Source: Lachnospiraceae bacterium (GTDB taxonomy: Bacteria; Bacillota; Clostridia; Lachnospirales; Lachnospiraceae). From it: DNA of 64,000 nucleotides. Where the stretch lies: contig FZRB01000012.1 of assembly GCA_900199595.1 (NCBI GenBank), forward strand, positions 1 through 64,000, given 5' to 3'. A model generated the notes under the pieces. The model ran no database searches and was not told where the DNA came from. It saw only the letters and a list, made by a program, of their open reading frames with translations. Shown one piece after another: positions 1 through 7,399 of the stretch; position 1 is the stretch's first letter; each line of letters begins with the position of its first letter. A program made the translations under genes and the position numbers.

Positions 1-180
1 ATGTGGTGGTCTGCTTTTGATACCTTTTTCCAACCTGTATTTAATTTTCAATTTTTATAAATTTAGCCTTGACTTTTTATTTGCAGGCTATGTTAAATGT
101 CAATTCTTCGATGATACTTGCATAAGTCCTGGAAATAGCGTTTTAAAGCACTTTGCCACCTTGGTAAGTTCAACTGAAAG
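1..180. other. Left-edge stretch without a supported gene
   Basis: No open frame with a start and ribosome-binding site is visible. The minus strand near 95-180 reads as a short coding-like scrap that I cannot assign; it may be the decayed end of a gene. Confidence 0.4.
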
Positions 181-702
181 TTATCTTTTCTTATAGGAGT
201 AATCACACATATTGCTGCCAATTCTTTTGAGCAAGGCATTTGCCTCTTCCCTGGAATGAAGCATTATGATATCCTTATCCGAATATTTATTAAATAATTC
301 AATTAAGACAGGCTTGTCCTCGGTCTCATAATTCTTCACTAGTTTTACCAATTCTGGATCCGGTTTATTATCTGTCCACGGAATATCTCTTCTTTCTTTG
401 CCAACACGATCTATAATCCCTTGCAAGCATACTTCTACATCATAATCTAAAAAGAAAACAGTATCACACGCAGCAATTCGTTTTTCATATGTCCTACTGT
501 AATCACCATCTATAATCCAATTATCACGATTAACAAGATCATCAAGCTTTCTATCAAATTCATCTCTTGAAATATGTGTTCTATCCGGTTTCCACCAGAT
601 ATTATCCAAATGATAAAGCGGCAATTTCGTTATATTTTGAAGTTGTACGGCAAAAGTGCTCTTGCCACTGCCAGAGCAGCCGAGAACAATTATCTTTTTC
701 AT
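181..702 (-). CDS. P-loop nucleoside/adenylate kinase-like protein (FlaR 'topology modulation' family)
   Basis: About 173 aa from the ATG at 702, which has an AGGAGATAGG ribosome-binding site just upstream. An ATG 60 bp further upstream lies in a repeat and lacks such a site. The N-terminus carries a Walker A motif, GCSGSGKST (residues about 8-16), followed by the family-typical LPLYHLDNIWWKPD segment and a WIIDGDY motif. These match the small P-loop kinases often annotated as adenylate kinase or FlaR/topology modulation protein. The substrate is not known and a nucleotide kinase role is inferred only from the fold. The gene is cytosolic and stands alone; its promoter region coincides with repeat R1 (724-895). 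Confidence 0.8.
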   Translation of the reverse strand: MKKIIVLGCSGSGKSTFAVQLQNITKLPLYHLDNIWWKPDRTHISRDEFDRKLDDLVNRDNWIIDGDYSRTYEKRIAACDTVFFLDYDVEVCLQGIIDRVGKERRDIPWTDNKPDPELVKLVKNYETEDKPVLIELFNKYSDKDIIMLHSREEANALLKRIGSNMCDYSYKKR

Positions 703-723
703 CCTATCTCCTTGATTATCCTG

Positions 724-895
724 AAATAAACTTTTACAAGCCATTCCGAAAAACAAACACATCAGTTTCGGAAAACAAATTAATTATAACATAGATTATC
801 ATGGTTTCAATGTCACTAGTCAGCAAAAAAAGACATATCGTAGCTACTATTACGTAACTACGATATGCCATATTTCCTTTTATTTTTTATGCTAT
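724..895. repeat. Repeat R1, copy A
   Basis: About 170 bp nearly identical to 18469-18637 in the same orientation. It starts with an AAACTTTTACAAGCCATTCC block and ends at TGCTATA. It contains the hairpin at 834-867. Copy B lies directly 3' of the intact DUF3427 helicase and copy A lies in the zone holding a helicase remnant, so R1 probably travelled with that locus. Confidence 0.9.
834..867. terminator. Bidirectional hairpin terminator inside R1
   Basis: Arms CATATCGTAG and CTACGATATG around a 14-nt loop, with T-rich sequence on the right side and A-rich sequence on the left. It would stop the minus-strand 95-aa gene. Confidence 0.65.
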
Positions 896-1174
896 AACCT
901 CTACCTTTGCATTTTTATTTTCATTTTTCTTATTTTTTCCTATCGCAAATACTGCACCCGCTATACTACATCCAAACCCTGAAACTGATAATGCAACGAT
1001 TATGCTTCTAATTGTCCAATCGCTCATAAGAGGTGTGATAATCATAAGTTCCCAGATGACTCCTACAGCAAATCCCGCTATCATTCCTTTAACAACTTCC
1101 ATCTTGCTACTAGAAGACTTAGATGCCAGAGTTTTTGCAGCTCCACCCACTTTTCCGCCATGGTGTACCGCCAT
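887..1174 (-). CDS. Small two-helix membrane protein, unknown function
   Basis: 95 aa with a good ribosome-binding site (AAAGGAGGAAG) before the ATG at 1174. The N-terminus is basic and Gly/Ser/Lys-rich. Two hydrophobic segments follow (about residues 29-50 and 58-80), then a Lys/Asn-rich tail, NKKNENKNAK. It sits between the helicase remnant and repeat R1 on the same strand. I do not recognise a family. Position and size would suit a small stress or immunity membrane protein, but nothing in the sequence shows this. Confidence 0.55.
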   Translation of the reverse strand: MAVHHGGKVGGAAKTLASKSSSSKMEVVKGMIAGFAVGVIWELMIITPLMSDWTIRSIIVALSVSGFGCSIAGAVFAIGKNKKNENKNAKVEVIA

Positions 1175-1228
1175 AAATTCTTCCTCCTTTCACAAGTTCT
1201 CCTTGCCAGAAGAAAATCCATTATGATA

Positions 1229-1467
1229 CGTTCAGGAGATGCAGTCATACCAAGCCAGAACTCTGGCACGAAATAATCCATAATCTTCTGATAACTTGCC
1301 GCTCCTGTTCTATGAGCCTCATCAATAACAATAGTTTTGAAGCAATCCTTCTGGAACTGCGTCATAACTTCATCTTTTGACATCATTTGCATTGTAGCAA
1401 AAAGGATATCTGCATCAGTATCCTTGCTATTACCTGAAAGAAGTCCGTATGTCTTGCCCGTCCCAAC
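1229..1467 (-). pseudogene. Remnant of DUF3427-type DEAD helicase (motif II region)
   Basis: Minus-strand translation gives MQMMSKDEVMTQF, then TIVIDEAHRTGAASYQKIMD and LGMTASPER. This is close to the intact helicase at 18664-21750 (its positions 20510-20730). Only about 240 bp of the middle of the gene remains. The downstream part is replaced by out-of-frame sequence, and the 5' side joins repeat R2 exactly where Walker A-type sequence would be. It is non-functional. Confidence 0.9.
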
Positions 1468-1573
1468 GTTTTGTCAATACCTAAATTCTGTGAAATTTTC
1501 AAAAAGCCCCTAAATTGGGGCTTTCAGAGGGTATTAGGAAATACAGTGCATTCTATATTATGACATGCTACCT
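1468..1573. repeat. Repeat R2, copy A, with terminator-like hairpin
   Basis: About 105-115 bp shared with 8126-8241, running from GTCCCAACGTTTTGTCAATA to GACATGCTACC. It contains a hairpin with AAGCCCC and GGGGCTT arms at 1504-1523. In both places R2 abuts a broken copy of the helicase gene. Confidence 0.85.
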
Positions 1574-1580
1574 TTTTAAA

Positions 1581-3038
1581 TCATTTAAATAAATCATCTA
1601 GCGTAACTACTCTGACAAAATCCCCATAATATTCGTTATGTGTTAGTCCATATGTTGTAATCAAAATATTATGAACTGATGCCTTCTTAGGAATAACTTC
1701 ATATAGTAATTTCTTTCTCTTTTCTAATATTAGATGATAATCCTTATCAACAGAAAAACTTTCGCTATAAAACTTGGATTCACACATATTCACCACATTA
1801 TCTTTTCTTTCGATTATAAGATCAATTTGAGTACCCTCAGAATCCTTATCGCCTTTCTTAGACCATAATGACTCTTCTGTAGAAACCCCTCCAATCTCTA
1901 GTGCAGTTTTTATTTGTTTGATATGATTCCAGCATACATTTTCAAACGCAAGCCCCTTCCAAGTTGTGACTTTAGGTGAATCTGCAATATTAATCCAATT
2001 CTTTCTTTTATTGTTCTTGTTTCCGTACATAAATGATAAATAGAAATTACAATATGGATCAATCAATTTGTAAAATGTCTCTCTCTTACTATTTCCAAAG
2101 GAATTATATTCAATTATAAAATCACCTGATATTAGTGCCTTCAACTGCTTTGATAATTCACCACTATCTGATATTCCAGTTTGAGTAGTCAGTTCCTTTC
2201 TTGTAAGGCCACGTGTTTTTGAACCAATAGCTCCAACAATTGTTTTCATGATTTCTGGGTTAACAAATAACGAAGAAAACAGTCGATTATACTCATCTTT
2301 TAATAAAGCATCATCAGAAAAGAAAATATTATCAATATTTTGTGGAAGACTTAATTCCTTTTCAAAATACTTCAAATAATATGGAATTCCACCTACCATC
2401 ATGTAAGTCTGTGTCATATCATATCTAGACATACATATATTTCTTGAGTCTAAAAAAAGTTCACATTCTTTTAATGTAAATGGATATAGTTTCATCTCAT
2501 ATGTAACTCTGCCATATAATCCCCCATGATTATTGATTACGTGATCTAAAATCCAGGAACTTGAACTTCCACAAACTATAACCATGATATTCTTTTTATG
2601 ACAAGCCCATCCATTCCAAAACGCTTCAAAACCTGTCATAAAATTTGATCTAGGCGTATCCAACCATTGTATTTCATCAATAAATATAAGAACTCTTTCT
2701 TTATCATCATATTTGTCAATGATAAGATCTTCCAACATATAAAATGCTTCTAACCAAGATTTAGGCTTTACCTTATCTTTATATCCTTGAAGCTTAAGTG
2801 ATCTGAAAAAATGATCCAGCTGATTTTTCATCTTGCTTTTTCTCTTATTATCTGTCGTATTCAAATCATCTATAGGAGATAAACCTGAATGGCGAAAACT
2901 CATTCTACCTTCAAATACTTCGTCTATCAAAAATGTCTTCCCTACTCTTCTTCGTCCATATAATGCAACGAGTTCTGCCGAATCACTATTATATAAATCA
3001 TTCAACTTTTTTATTTCTTTTTCTCTTCCTACTATCAT
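1581..3038 (-). CDS. ATP-binding protein, ATPase_2 + DUF234 type
   Basis: About 485 aa from the ATG at 3038, preceded by AAGGAGAGTGAC; the open frame extends 22 codons further upstream without a better signal. The N-terminal STAND-like ATPase has Walker A GRRRVGKTF and Walker B VLIFIDEIQW, with a Cys-Gly-Ser-Ser-Ser sensor. The middle is a winged-helix region (GLTRKELTTQTGI). The C-terminus is the nuclease-like DUF234 region (ESKFYSESF, TQIDLIIER). Such proteins are common in archaea and Clostridia and are of unknown role; a toxin- or defence-like function is often suspected because of the restriction-endonuclease-like C-terminus. The gene is flanked upstream by two strong palindromes (3051-3102, 3132-3187) and by helicase and NUDIX remnants. 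Confidence 0.85.
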   Translation of the reverse strand: MIVGREKEIKKLNDLYNSDSAELVALYGRRRVGKTFLIDEVFEGRMSFRHSGLSPIDDLNTTDNKRKSKMKNQLDHFFRSLKLQGYKDKVKPKSWLEAFYMLEDLIIDKYDDKERVLIFIDEIQWLDTPRSNFMTGFEAFWNGWACHKKNIMVIVCGSSSSWILDHVINNHGGLYGRVTYEMKLYPFTLKECELFLDSRNICMSRYDMTQTYMMVGGIPYYLKYFEKELSLPQNIDNIFFSDDALLKDEYNRLFSSLFVNPEIMKTIVGAIGSKTRGLTRKELTTQTGISDSGELSKQLKALISGDFIIEYNSFGNSKRETFYKLIDPYCNFYLSFMYGNKNNKRKNWINIADSPKVTTWKGLAFENVCWNHIKQIKTALEIGGVSTEESLWSKKGDKDSEGTQIDLIIERKDNVVNMCESKFYSESFSVDKDYHLILEKRKKLLYEVIPKKASVHNILITTYGLTHNEYYGDFVRVVTLDDLFK

Positions 3039-3050
3039 GTCACTCTCCTT

Positions 3051-3102
3051 GTTATATTTTTCGGTGAGAACACTTTTTACTCTCTTTACCGAAAAATATA
3101 AC
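3051..3102. promoter_or_regulatory. Palindrome 1 upstream of the ATPase gene
   Basis: Perfect 15-bp inverted repeat, GTTATATTTTTCGGT (3051-3065) and its complement at 3088-3102, with a 22-nt centre. It lies just 5' of the ribosome-binding site of the 1581-3038 gene. It is a likely operator or leader hairpin. Confidence 0.75.
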
Positions 3103-3131
3103 ATTTCATTACAGATTCGTCAACAAAAAAC

Positions 3132-3187
3132 GCGTTATATTTTTCGGTGAAGAGTGTTTTTTTACTCTTCGTCGAAAAATATAACGC
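3132..3187. promoter_or_regulatory. Palindrome 2 upstream of the ATPase gene
   Basis: Inverted repeat GCGTTATATTTTTCG (3132-3146) with its complement at 3173-3187. It continues inward as GAAGAGT/ACTCTTC around an 8-nt loop, so in RNA it folds as a stem of about 24 bp with two G-U pairs. The arm core is the same as in palindrome 1. It overlaps the end of the NUDIX remnant. Confidence 0.75.
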
Positions 3188-3189
3188 AA

Positions 3190-3375
3190 AATCACTTCCA
3201 TATCAGTTGGCAGCCAGTCTACCGCGGTTGGAAGCTTTGAATCAATTTCAAGCCACTTAGCTGCCTCATGTTCAAGAAACGTCAGTTAACCCTTTACTAT
3301 TTCACACCAGTAAACATGCATGGTGATATGAAATATCGGATAATCGGTCTCTACTGTTTTTATAAGGTTTCCTAC
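3190..3375 (-). pseudogene. 3' half of a NUDIX (deoxy)nucleoside triphosphate pyrophosphohydrolase
   Basis: Minus-strand translation reads ETDYPIFHITMHVYWCEIVKG, then a TAA stop, then LTFLEHEAAKWLEID and AVDWLPTDMEVI in the same frame. This is the typical C-terminal half of MutT-like NTP pyrophosphohydrolases. The Nudix box itself is missing and the in-frame stop breaks what is left. From memory, such NUDIX enzymes are often neighbours of DUF3427 helicases, which fits the helicase remnant nearby; that association is an inference. Confidence 0.75.
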
Positions 3376-3379
3376 CTTT

Positions 3380-4210
3380 TTATTTTCTGATATCCTCTCC
3401 CGTTCTTCCAACAGCTTCCCCCATAACGACCGGTATCTCTACTCCCGTATTAACGCTTCCTGCAATATCTTCTCTAAGTCTGGCTTTGCCCTCCGGAATA
3501 AGAACTATTATCGTAGAACCACCATATTCGAAATGTCCCTTCTCTTCTCCACGACTAACACTTCCCGAAGCGGGGCATTCATTGACAATTCTCCCCACAA
3601 GCATAGCACCAACTTCCATCTGAACACATCGTCCGAAATTATCTGTGTTTATCACCGAATATTCTCTGGTATTCTCAATATATACTGGAAACTCTGCCAG
3701 AGCTACCGGTCTTACAGTATGATATAAGCCATTAATCTGCCTATCCTTATACTTCTTTCCGGAATCAAAATATACATATCTGTGGTAATGATTTACACAA
3801 AGTCTGTACACAAGGACATATCCATTATCAAAGCCGGCAGCGAGTTTTTTGTCTTTCAATAATCTGTCAATGGTAAACCTGCTCTGCTTAACATTGAGAA
3901 CCGTACCATCATTTATCTTATACACACTCAGAAGACCGTCTGAAGGAGCAATCAGAGACGTCTTCTCCTTACTGATCATACGAAGTCCCGGTTTAATCCT
4001 TCTGCAGAAGAAATCATTAAAGCTTCCTATATCATCAAGCAGATAGTCTGCCTTATCGATTCGGTTCTTTCTCACAAAGGAATCTATCAGAATCATGGAA
4101 AACCGACTATCCAGCAACTTTCCCGCCAACTCCGAAACAGGTCTGCTTATAAGAGGTTTCAAGATTATCCTACCTATTTTGTTATAATATAGAAATCTCA
4201 GAATATCCAT
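3380..4210 (-). CDS. psd: Phosphatidylserine decarboxylase proenzyme
   Basis: 276 aa. It converts phosphatidylserine to phosphatidylethanolamine at the membrane. The LGST-type self-cleavage site appears as FEYGGSTIIVL near residues 227-237; the Ser would become the pyruvoyl group. The conserved His-rich motif VNHYHRY (about 139-145) and the APSDG segment (about 88-92) are present. It is the last gene of the operon GNAT-flippase-pssA-psd and lies 70 bp after pssA, so both steps of PE synthesis from CDP-diacylglycerol are encoded together. Length fits the short prokaryotic PSD type. Confidence 0.93.
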   Translation of the reverse strand: MDILRFLYYNKIGRIILKPLISRPVSELAGKLLDSRFSMILIDSFVRKNRIDKADYLLDDIGSFNDFFCRRIKPGLRMISKEKTSLIAPSDGLLSVYKINDGTVLNVKQSRFTIDRLLKDKKLAAGFDNGYVLVYRLCVNHYHRYVYFDSGKKYKDRQINGLYHTVRPVALAEFPVYIENTREYSVINTDNFGRCVQMEVGAMLVGRIVNECPASGSVSRGEEKGHFEYGGSTIIVLIPEGKARLREDIAGSVNTGVEIPVVMGEAVGRTGEDIRK

Positions 4211-4280
4211 ATTATTATTCCAAACTTAAAATATGATTTCAGTGACACTTAAACGTACAAATGATAAAAGAATTATCAAA

Positions 4281-4979
4281 TCACTCTGTGTAATATCCAA
4301 AAGCTACAATACACATAATAAATTCAATTAATCCCAACAATATAATAATAGCAAGGCCTAGTTTGCCAGGTTTACGTACTTTAATATTTATAACAAATGC
4401 CATAGCCATGATAAGCATCATTAAAAAATAGAAAATCGTCAGATCCCAATCACTAAAGAAATGGATTATCATCACCAGAGGAAATACTAGAGCCGACGCT
4501 GTAACAGGAACCCCAATGTAATAAGTTATCCCTGTCTTACTCGCCTCTTCTGATCTGATTTCACTGGTTGCATTAAAATACGCCAGTCTAATAAGCGCAG
4601 CCAATACATAAAACAAAGCAATAACCAGAAGAATGATGAGCATTGCAAAAGAACCTTCATATTCCCTTCTTCTGACTATCTCCGTAAATATACCACTTAT
4701 TCTGAGCTGTGCCAATCCTATAGAAACGGGAAGAACTCCAAAGCATATAAGATCTGCAAGGGAATCTATCTGAACCCCAAAATTTTTCTCTATTTCTGTT
4801 CGATCCTTCTTGGTTCTGGCAACTCTTCCATCAAAAGCATCAAGAATTCCTGATAACATAAGAAAAAATATCCCAATTTCAGGATGTCCAACTCCGGTTA
4901 CAGCAATAATAATGCCAAGGACTCCCGATATCAAAGATAAATAAGTAAGAATAACTGTATAATCGTATACTCCTATCAT
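4281..4979 (-). CDS. pssA: CDP-diacylglycerol-serine O-phosphatidyltransferase
   Basis: About 232 aa from the ATG at 4979, whose ATGA overlaps the stop of the upstream flippase-like gene (stop 4976-4978). The purine-rich GGAAGGAAGGGAAAA precedes it. The CDP-alcohol phosphotransferase signature is visible as DAFDGRVAR, followed by GVQIDSLADLICFG, with the metal- and substrate-binding Asp residues in place. Six or so hydrophobic segments make it an integral membrane enzyme. It makes phosphatidylserine from CDP-DAG and serine; Psd downstream then decarboxylates it. Confidence 0.9.
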   Translation of the reverse strand: MIGVYDYTVILTYLSLISGVLGIIIAVTGVGHPEIGIFFLMLSGILDAFDGRVARTKKDRTEIEKNFGVQIDSLADLICFGVLPVSIGLAQLRISGIFTEIVRRREYEGSFAMLIILLVIALFYVLAALIRLAYFNATSEIRSEEASKTGITYYIGVPVTASALVFPLVMIIHFFSDWDLTIFYFLMMLIMAMAFVINIKVRKPGKLGLAIIILLGLIEFIMCIVAFGYYTE

Positions 4980-6016
4980 TTTCCCTTCCTTCCTGCAAAA
5001 TATCCTATTAATGTAATAATTCCACTTATTGAAACACAAATATAAAATGTAATTCCACGGCTGATCATCTCAACAGCATAGGCCATCTGCTCCCCCATTA
5101 ATCTACTGAAGCCATCAATCATGAGGTAATCCGATATACCCATACCTCCGGGAATCGGAATAAAATTATAACCTATGGTTACCAGACACTGTTTAGAGAA
5201 TACCTCTGCCATCTTAAGTTTATCACCACCAAGTGATGCAAATATGAGCATCGGAACAAAAAGCTGAGATGCCCGCTGAAAGAAATTCCACAAGAACGCT
5301 CTAATAAGAACGTTCTTATTGTCAGATATCATATCGGAACACATTTTATAATCATTCTTTATCTTCTCAATTTTGGATAGCTTACGTTCTTTCTCCTTAA
5401 TCACCTTCTTTTTGCATAGAAAAGAAAATATTTTTAAAAGTGGTTTAAATATATATTCTTCATTCTTCAGCAAAACGATAAAAATCAATGCCAGAATCGA
5501 CAATGTTGCAAAACCAACAGTTATAAGAATTTTTGAAAGACGACTGAATTCCATAAAAGCCATCGGTGAAATAATAATGGCAATTACGCCAAGGACAATA
5601 ATCGAAATCGTATACATCATAAGGTTCAGAACCAGAGTTGCCGTAGTAATGCCTGTTGGGATTCCGTCTCTGATCATAAAGAAGGCACTCGCCGGCTGTC
5701 CACCGGTAGCTGATGGTGTTATTGCCGAGAAATATATATCTGAAGTACTATACAATAGTCCCTTGACAGGACTTCTCATGTATCCGGATTTCTTCAGGAT
5801 TGAACATATAGCAACTCCCTCAAACCACACATACAGAGCCGCTGCTATTACACCCAGAATAAAGAACAGCTTATTCGAGGATCCGATTGCACTCACCAGG
5901 TCACTGATGGAAATATCTCTGCTCTGCCTTAACACTACTCTTATAGTAAGTATAGCCAGCAGGAAAGATATTATCGCCCATATAAGTTTTTTTGATATTT
6001 TCTTTTTCTCACCCAT
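4976..6016 (-). CDS. YbhN/UPF0104 family membrane protein (LPG synthase TM-like)
   Basis: 346 aa with about eight transmembrane segments. It starts with a basic KKKISKKL stretch. Conserved family motifs are ATGGQPASAFFM (about residues 101-112) and, near the C-terminus, IPGGMGISDY. These match the lysylphosphatidylglycerol synthase/flippase transmembrane domain family, here without the aminoacyl-transferase domain. The likely role is lipid handling or flipping. The ATGA overlap with pssA and the shared operon with psd support a job in phospholipid metabolism; the substrate is unknown. Confidence 0.8.
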   Translation of the reverse strand: MGEKKKISKKLIWAIISFLLAILTIRVVLRQSRDISISDLVSAIGSSNKLFFILGVIAAALYVWFEGVAICSILKKSGYMRSPVKGLLYSTSDIYFSAITPSATGGQPASAFFMIRDGIPTGITTATLVLNLMMYTISIIVLGVIAIIISPMAFMEFSRLSKILITVGFATLSILALIFIVLLKNEEYIFKPLLKIFSFLCKKKVIKEKERKLSKIEKIKNDYKMCSDMISDNKNVLIRAFLWNFFQRASQLFVPMLIFASLGGDKLKMAEVFSKQCLVTIGYNFIPIPGGMGISDYLMIDGFSRLMGEQMAYAVEMISRGITFYICVSISGIITLIGYFAGRKGK

Positions 6017-6026
6017 TTGTCAAATA

Positions 6027-6563
6027 TCACTTCCTGATTTCCTTCTCAAAACGGAAATCCAAGCCAGGATTATCTTCCGCATCATTGGAATTCATATGAT
6101 CATCGGGGCATTTATGGAATGGATTATAAAACTCTACTATATGGAATCCACATTTATTCACATAGAAGTGTATATTTCTAGTCTCAAAATACGGAGTAAA
6201 TGTTTCCCATACTCTGACTTCCGGGTGCAATTTTTCGACCTTGCACCATGCACCATAACCTATTCCTTTGCTATGTTCATCAGGTATTGTAAACAACAGA
6301 TCAAGAAAACCTCTATTCTTTTCAACATGGATTACAACACCGCCGGCAATCCTGCCATCACATACGATTCTATATGCTTCACCCTGATCGATACTGTCTT
6401 CGATTGTCTTTCGAGAAATGATTTCACCGTCTTCTTTCATCTGATCGTTACGCAATCCGAATTCCTCCATAGAGCCATACTTAAAGGCCCACTGATTATC
6501 TTTGATGAATCGCTCACGATCATCTCTCTTTAGCGGAATCAGTACAACATTAGATTTATTCAT
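6027..6563 (-). CDS. GNAT family N-acetyltransferase
   Basis: 178 aa. A GNAT core is seen in GGVVIHVEKNRGFLDLLFTIP, followed by HSKGIGYGAWCKVEK (acetyl-CoA loop) and FYVNKCGFHIVEFY at the C-terminal end. The ATG at 6563 has a strong AGGAGG site at about 6568-6574. It is the first gene of the phospholipid operon (10 bp before the flippase-like gene). Its 5' leader can form a terminator and an alternative hairpin next to the ribosome-binding site, so expression of the whole operon may be ligand-controlled. The substrate is unknown. Confidence 0.82.
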   Translation of the reverse strand: MNKSNVVLIPLKRDDRERFIKDNQWAFKYGSMEEFGLRNDQMKEDGEIISRKTIEDSIDQGEAYRIVCDGRIAGGVVIHVEKNRGFLDLLFTIPDEHSKGIGYGAWCKVEKLHPEVRVWETFTPYFETRNIHFYVNKCGFHIVEFYNPFHKCPDDHMNSNDAEDNPGLDFRFEKEIRK

Positions 6564-6570
6564 TGTTACC

Positions 6571-6712
6571 TCCTATCTTCGCCGAAAATAAAAAACTCGG
6601 CGATGAAAATACATCTTTCCGAGCTCACTCGACACCTTATCCGATAGGCGGCCTGCAGATAAACATCTACGATCCCCTGTGCTACGGCACACTATCCTCC
6701 GGTGACCATTTA
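6571..6712 (-). ncRNA. Attenuator / riboswitch-like leader of the GNAT-phospholipid operon
   Basis: After a TATAAT box (minus strand, about 6717-6722) the leader folds into a three-way junction. P1 is GATAG/CTATC (6692-6696 with 6643-6647). P2 is TGTGC-loop-GCACA (6678-6691). P3 is GTAGAT-loop-ATCTGC (6655-6670). Joining strands are GGGGATC and AGGCCGC. Next come a CGAG/CTCG hairpin and the terminator at 6596-6623. The terminator's 3' arm can alternatively pair downstream as TCGCCGA/TCGGCGA. I cannot match it to a known riboswitch class. Confidence 0.6.
6590..6623 (-). terminator. Intrinsic terminator in the GNAT leader
   Basis: On the minus strand CTCGG-AAA-GATG pairs with CATC-G-CCGAG and is followed by T6. 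Part of the stem overlaps a competing upstream CGAG/CTCG hairpin and a competing downstream hairpin, the usual layout of a transcription attenuator. Confidence 0.7.
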
Positions 6713-6779
6713 TTTAATTATATGTATTGTCTTTATACCATAAAACATGAGTAAAAACAAGTACAGCGTGTTCTCAAAA

Positions 6780-6947
6780 TCACCCCATCTCAGTTCCATC
6801 GATATCCTTAGGTACTTCATCCTCCGCTTTTTTCCATTTCACCGCACCTATCCAGCTTTCACCAATTTCATTTGTTGGTCTAAACCCTCCTGTCTGAAAA
6901 ATGACAGCTTTTCTTTGCAAAATATGCCTTATTTTATCAATACTCAT
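6780..6947 (-). pseudogene. 55-aa N-terminal fragment of an unrecognised protein
   Basis: Starts MSIDKIRHILQRK and contains a TGGFRPTNEIGESWIGAVKW segment that looks like the start of a larger globular protein. The frame hits TGA after GTEMG, and a second TGA follows two codons later. A weak AGGATTAT site precedes the ATG at 6947. I read it as a truncated gene; a genuine small protein cannot be excluded. Confidence 0.45.
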
Positions 6948-7037
6948 ATAATCCTCAAAAAGTCAAAAAATCACGATGCACTTTAAACTACATTTAAAAT
7001 ATAGCACAAAAAGAATACTCTGAATAGAAGTGATAAA

Positions 7038-7060
7038 GAGGAGTTCATCCTGAACTCCTC
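7038..7060 (-). terminator. Terminator downstream of higBA
   Basis: Perfect 10-bp stem GAGGAGTTCA/TGAACTCCTC with a 3-nt loop, followed on the minus strand by TTTATC. It lies 55 bp after the higA stop. Confidence 0.7.
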
Positions 7061-7114
7061 CTACTTGAATTAGTAATACTATTCCTACCACTCCGAACTG
7101 GAATCTTCTTGTAA

Positions 7115-7399
7115 TCATATTTTTTTAGGAACAAACTCTATCCTTAGTGTACTATCCATTGCCTCAGCAAGACGCTTTAGTAATGAGATACTTGGATTTC
7201 TTGTTCCTTTCTCCAAACGACTTATATCTGCCTGGCTAATCCCGCTTTTTTCAGAAAGCTCCATTTGAGTCAGCCCTGCGCGGATACGGGCATCAAGTAT
7301 TGCTCTTGTTATATCCATTTCCGGCTGTAACGCTTCATACTCTTTTCTGAATTCTGGATCCTGAAGTAGCTCTTCAGTTAATTTCTGTAAATCACTCAT
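7115..7399 (-). CDS. higA: HigA-type antitoxin, XRE family HTH
   Basis: 94 aa from the ATG at 7399, chosen because GAAAGGAGGCGGGTAC sits just upstream inside higB. The N-terminus is acidic and helical, followed by a helix-turn-helix: RAGLTQMELSEKSGISQADISRLEKGTRNPS. The C-terminus LRIEFVPKK is typical of HigA/RelB-like partners of Gp49-like toxins. Its start overlaps the end of higB by 8 bp, so the two are translationally coupled. It neutralises the toxin and most likely represses the shared promoter at 7782-7826. Confidence 0.9.
   Translation of the reverse strand: MSDLQKLTEELLQDPEFRKEYEALQPEMDITRAILDARIRAGLTQMELSEKSGISQADISRLEKGTRNPSISLLKRLAEAMDSTLRIEFVPKKI

Noticed and set aside
1081-1392. 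103-aa minus-strand ORF as a helicase-like protein
   Set aside because: It starts in the helicase remnant and runs out of frame into the small membrane protein gene; it is a pseudogene artefact.
6571-6712. ZTP (pfl) riboswitch
   Set aside because: The CCGCC string is present, but it is not followed by TGGGC and the 5' half does not fit the consensus.
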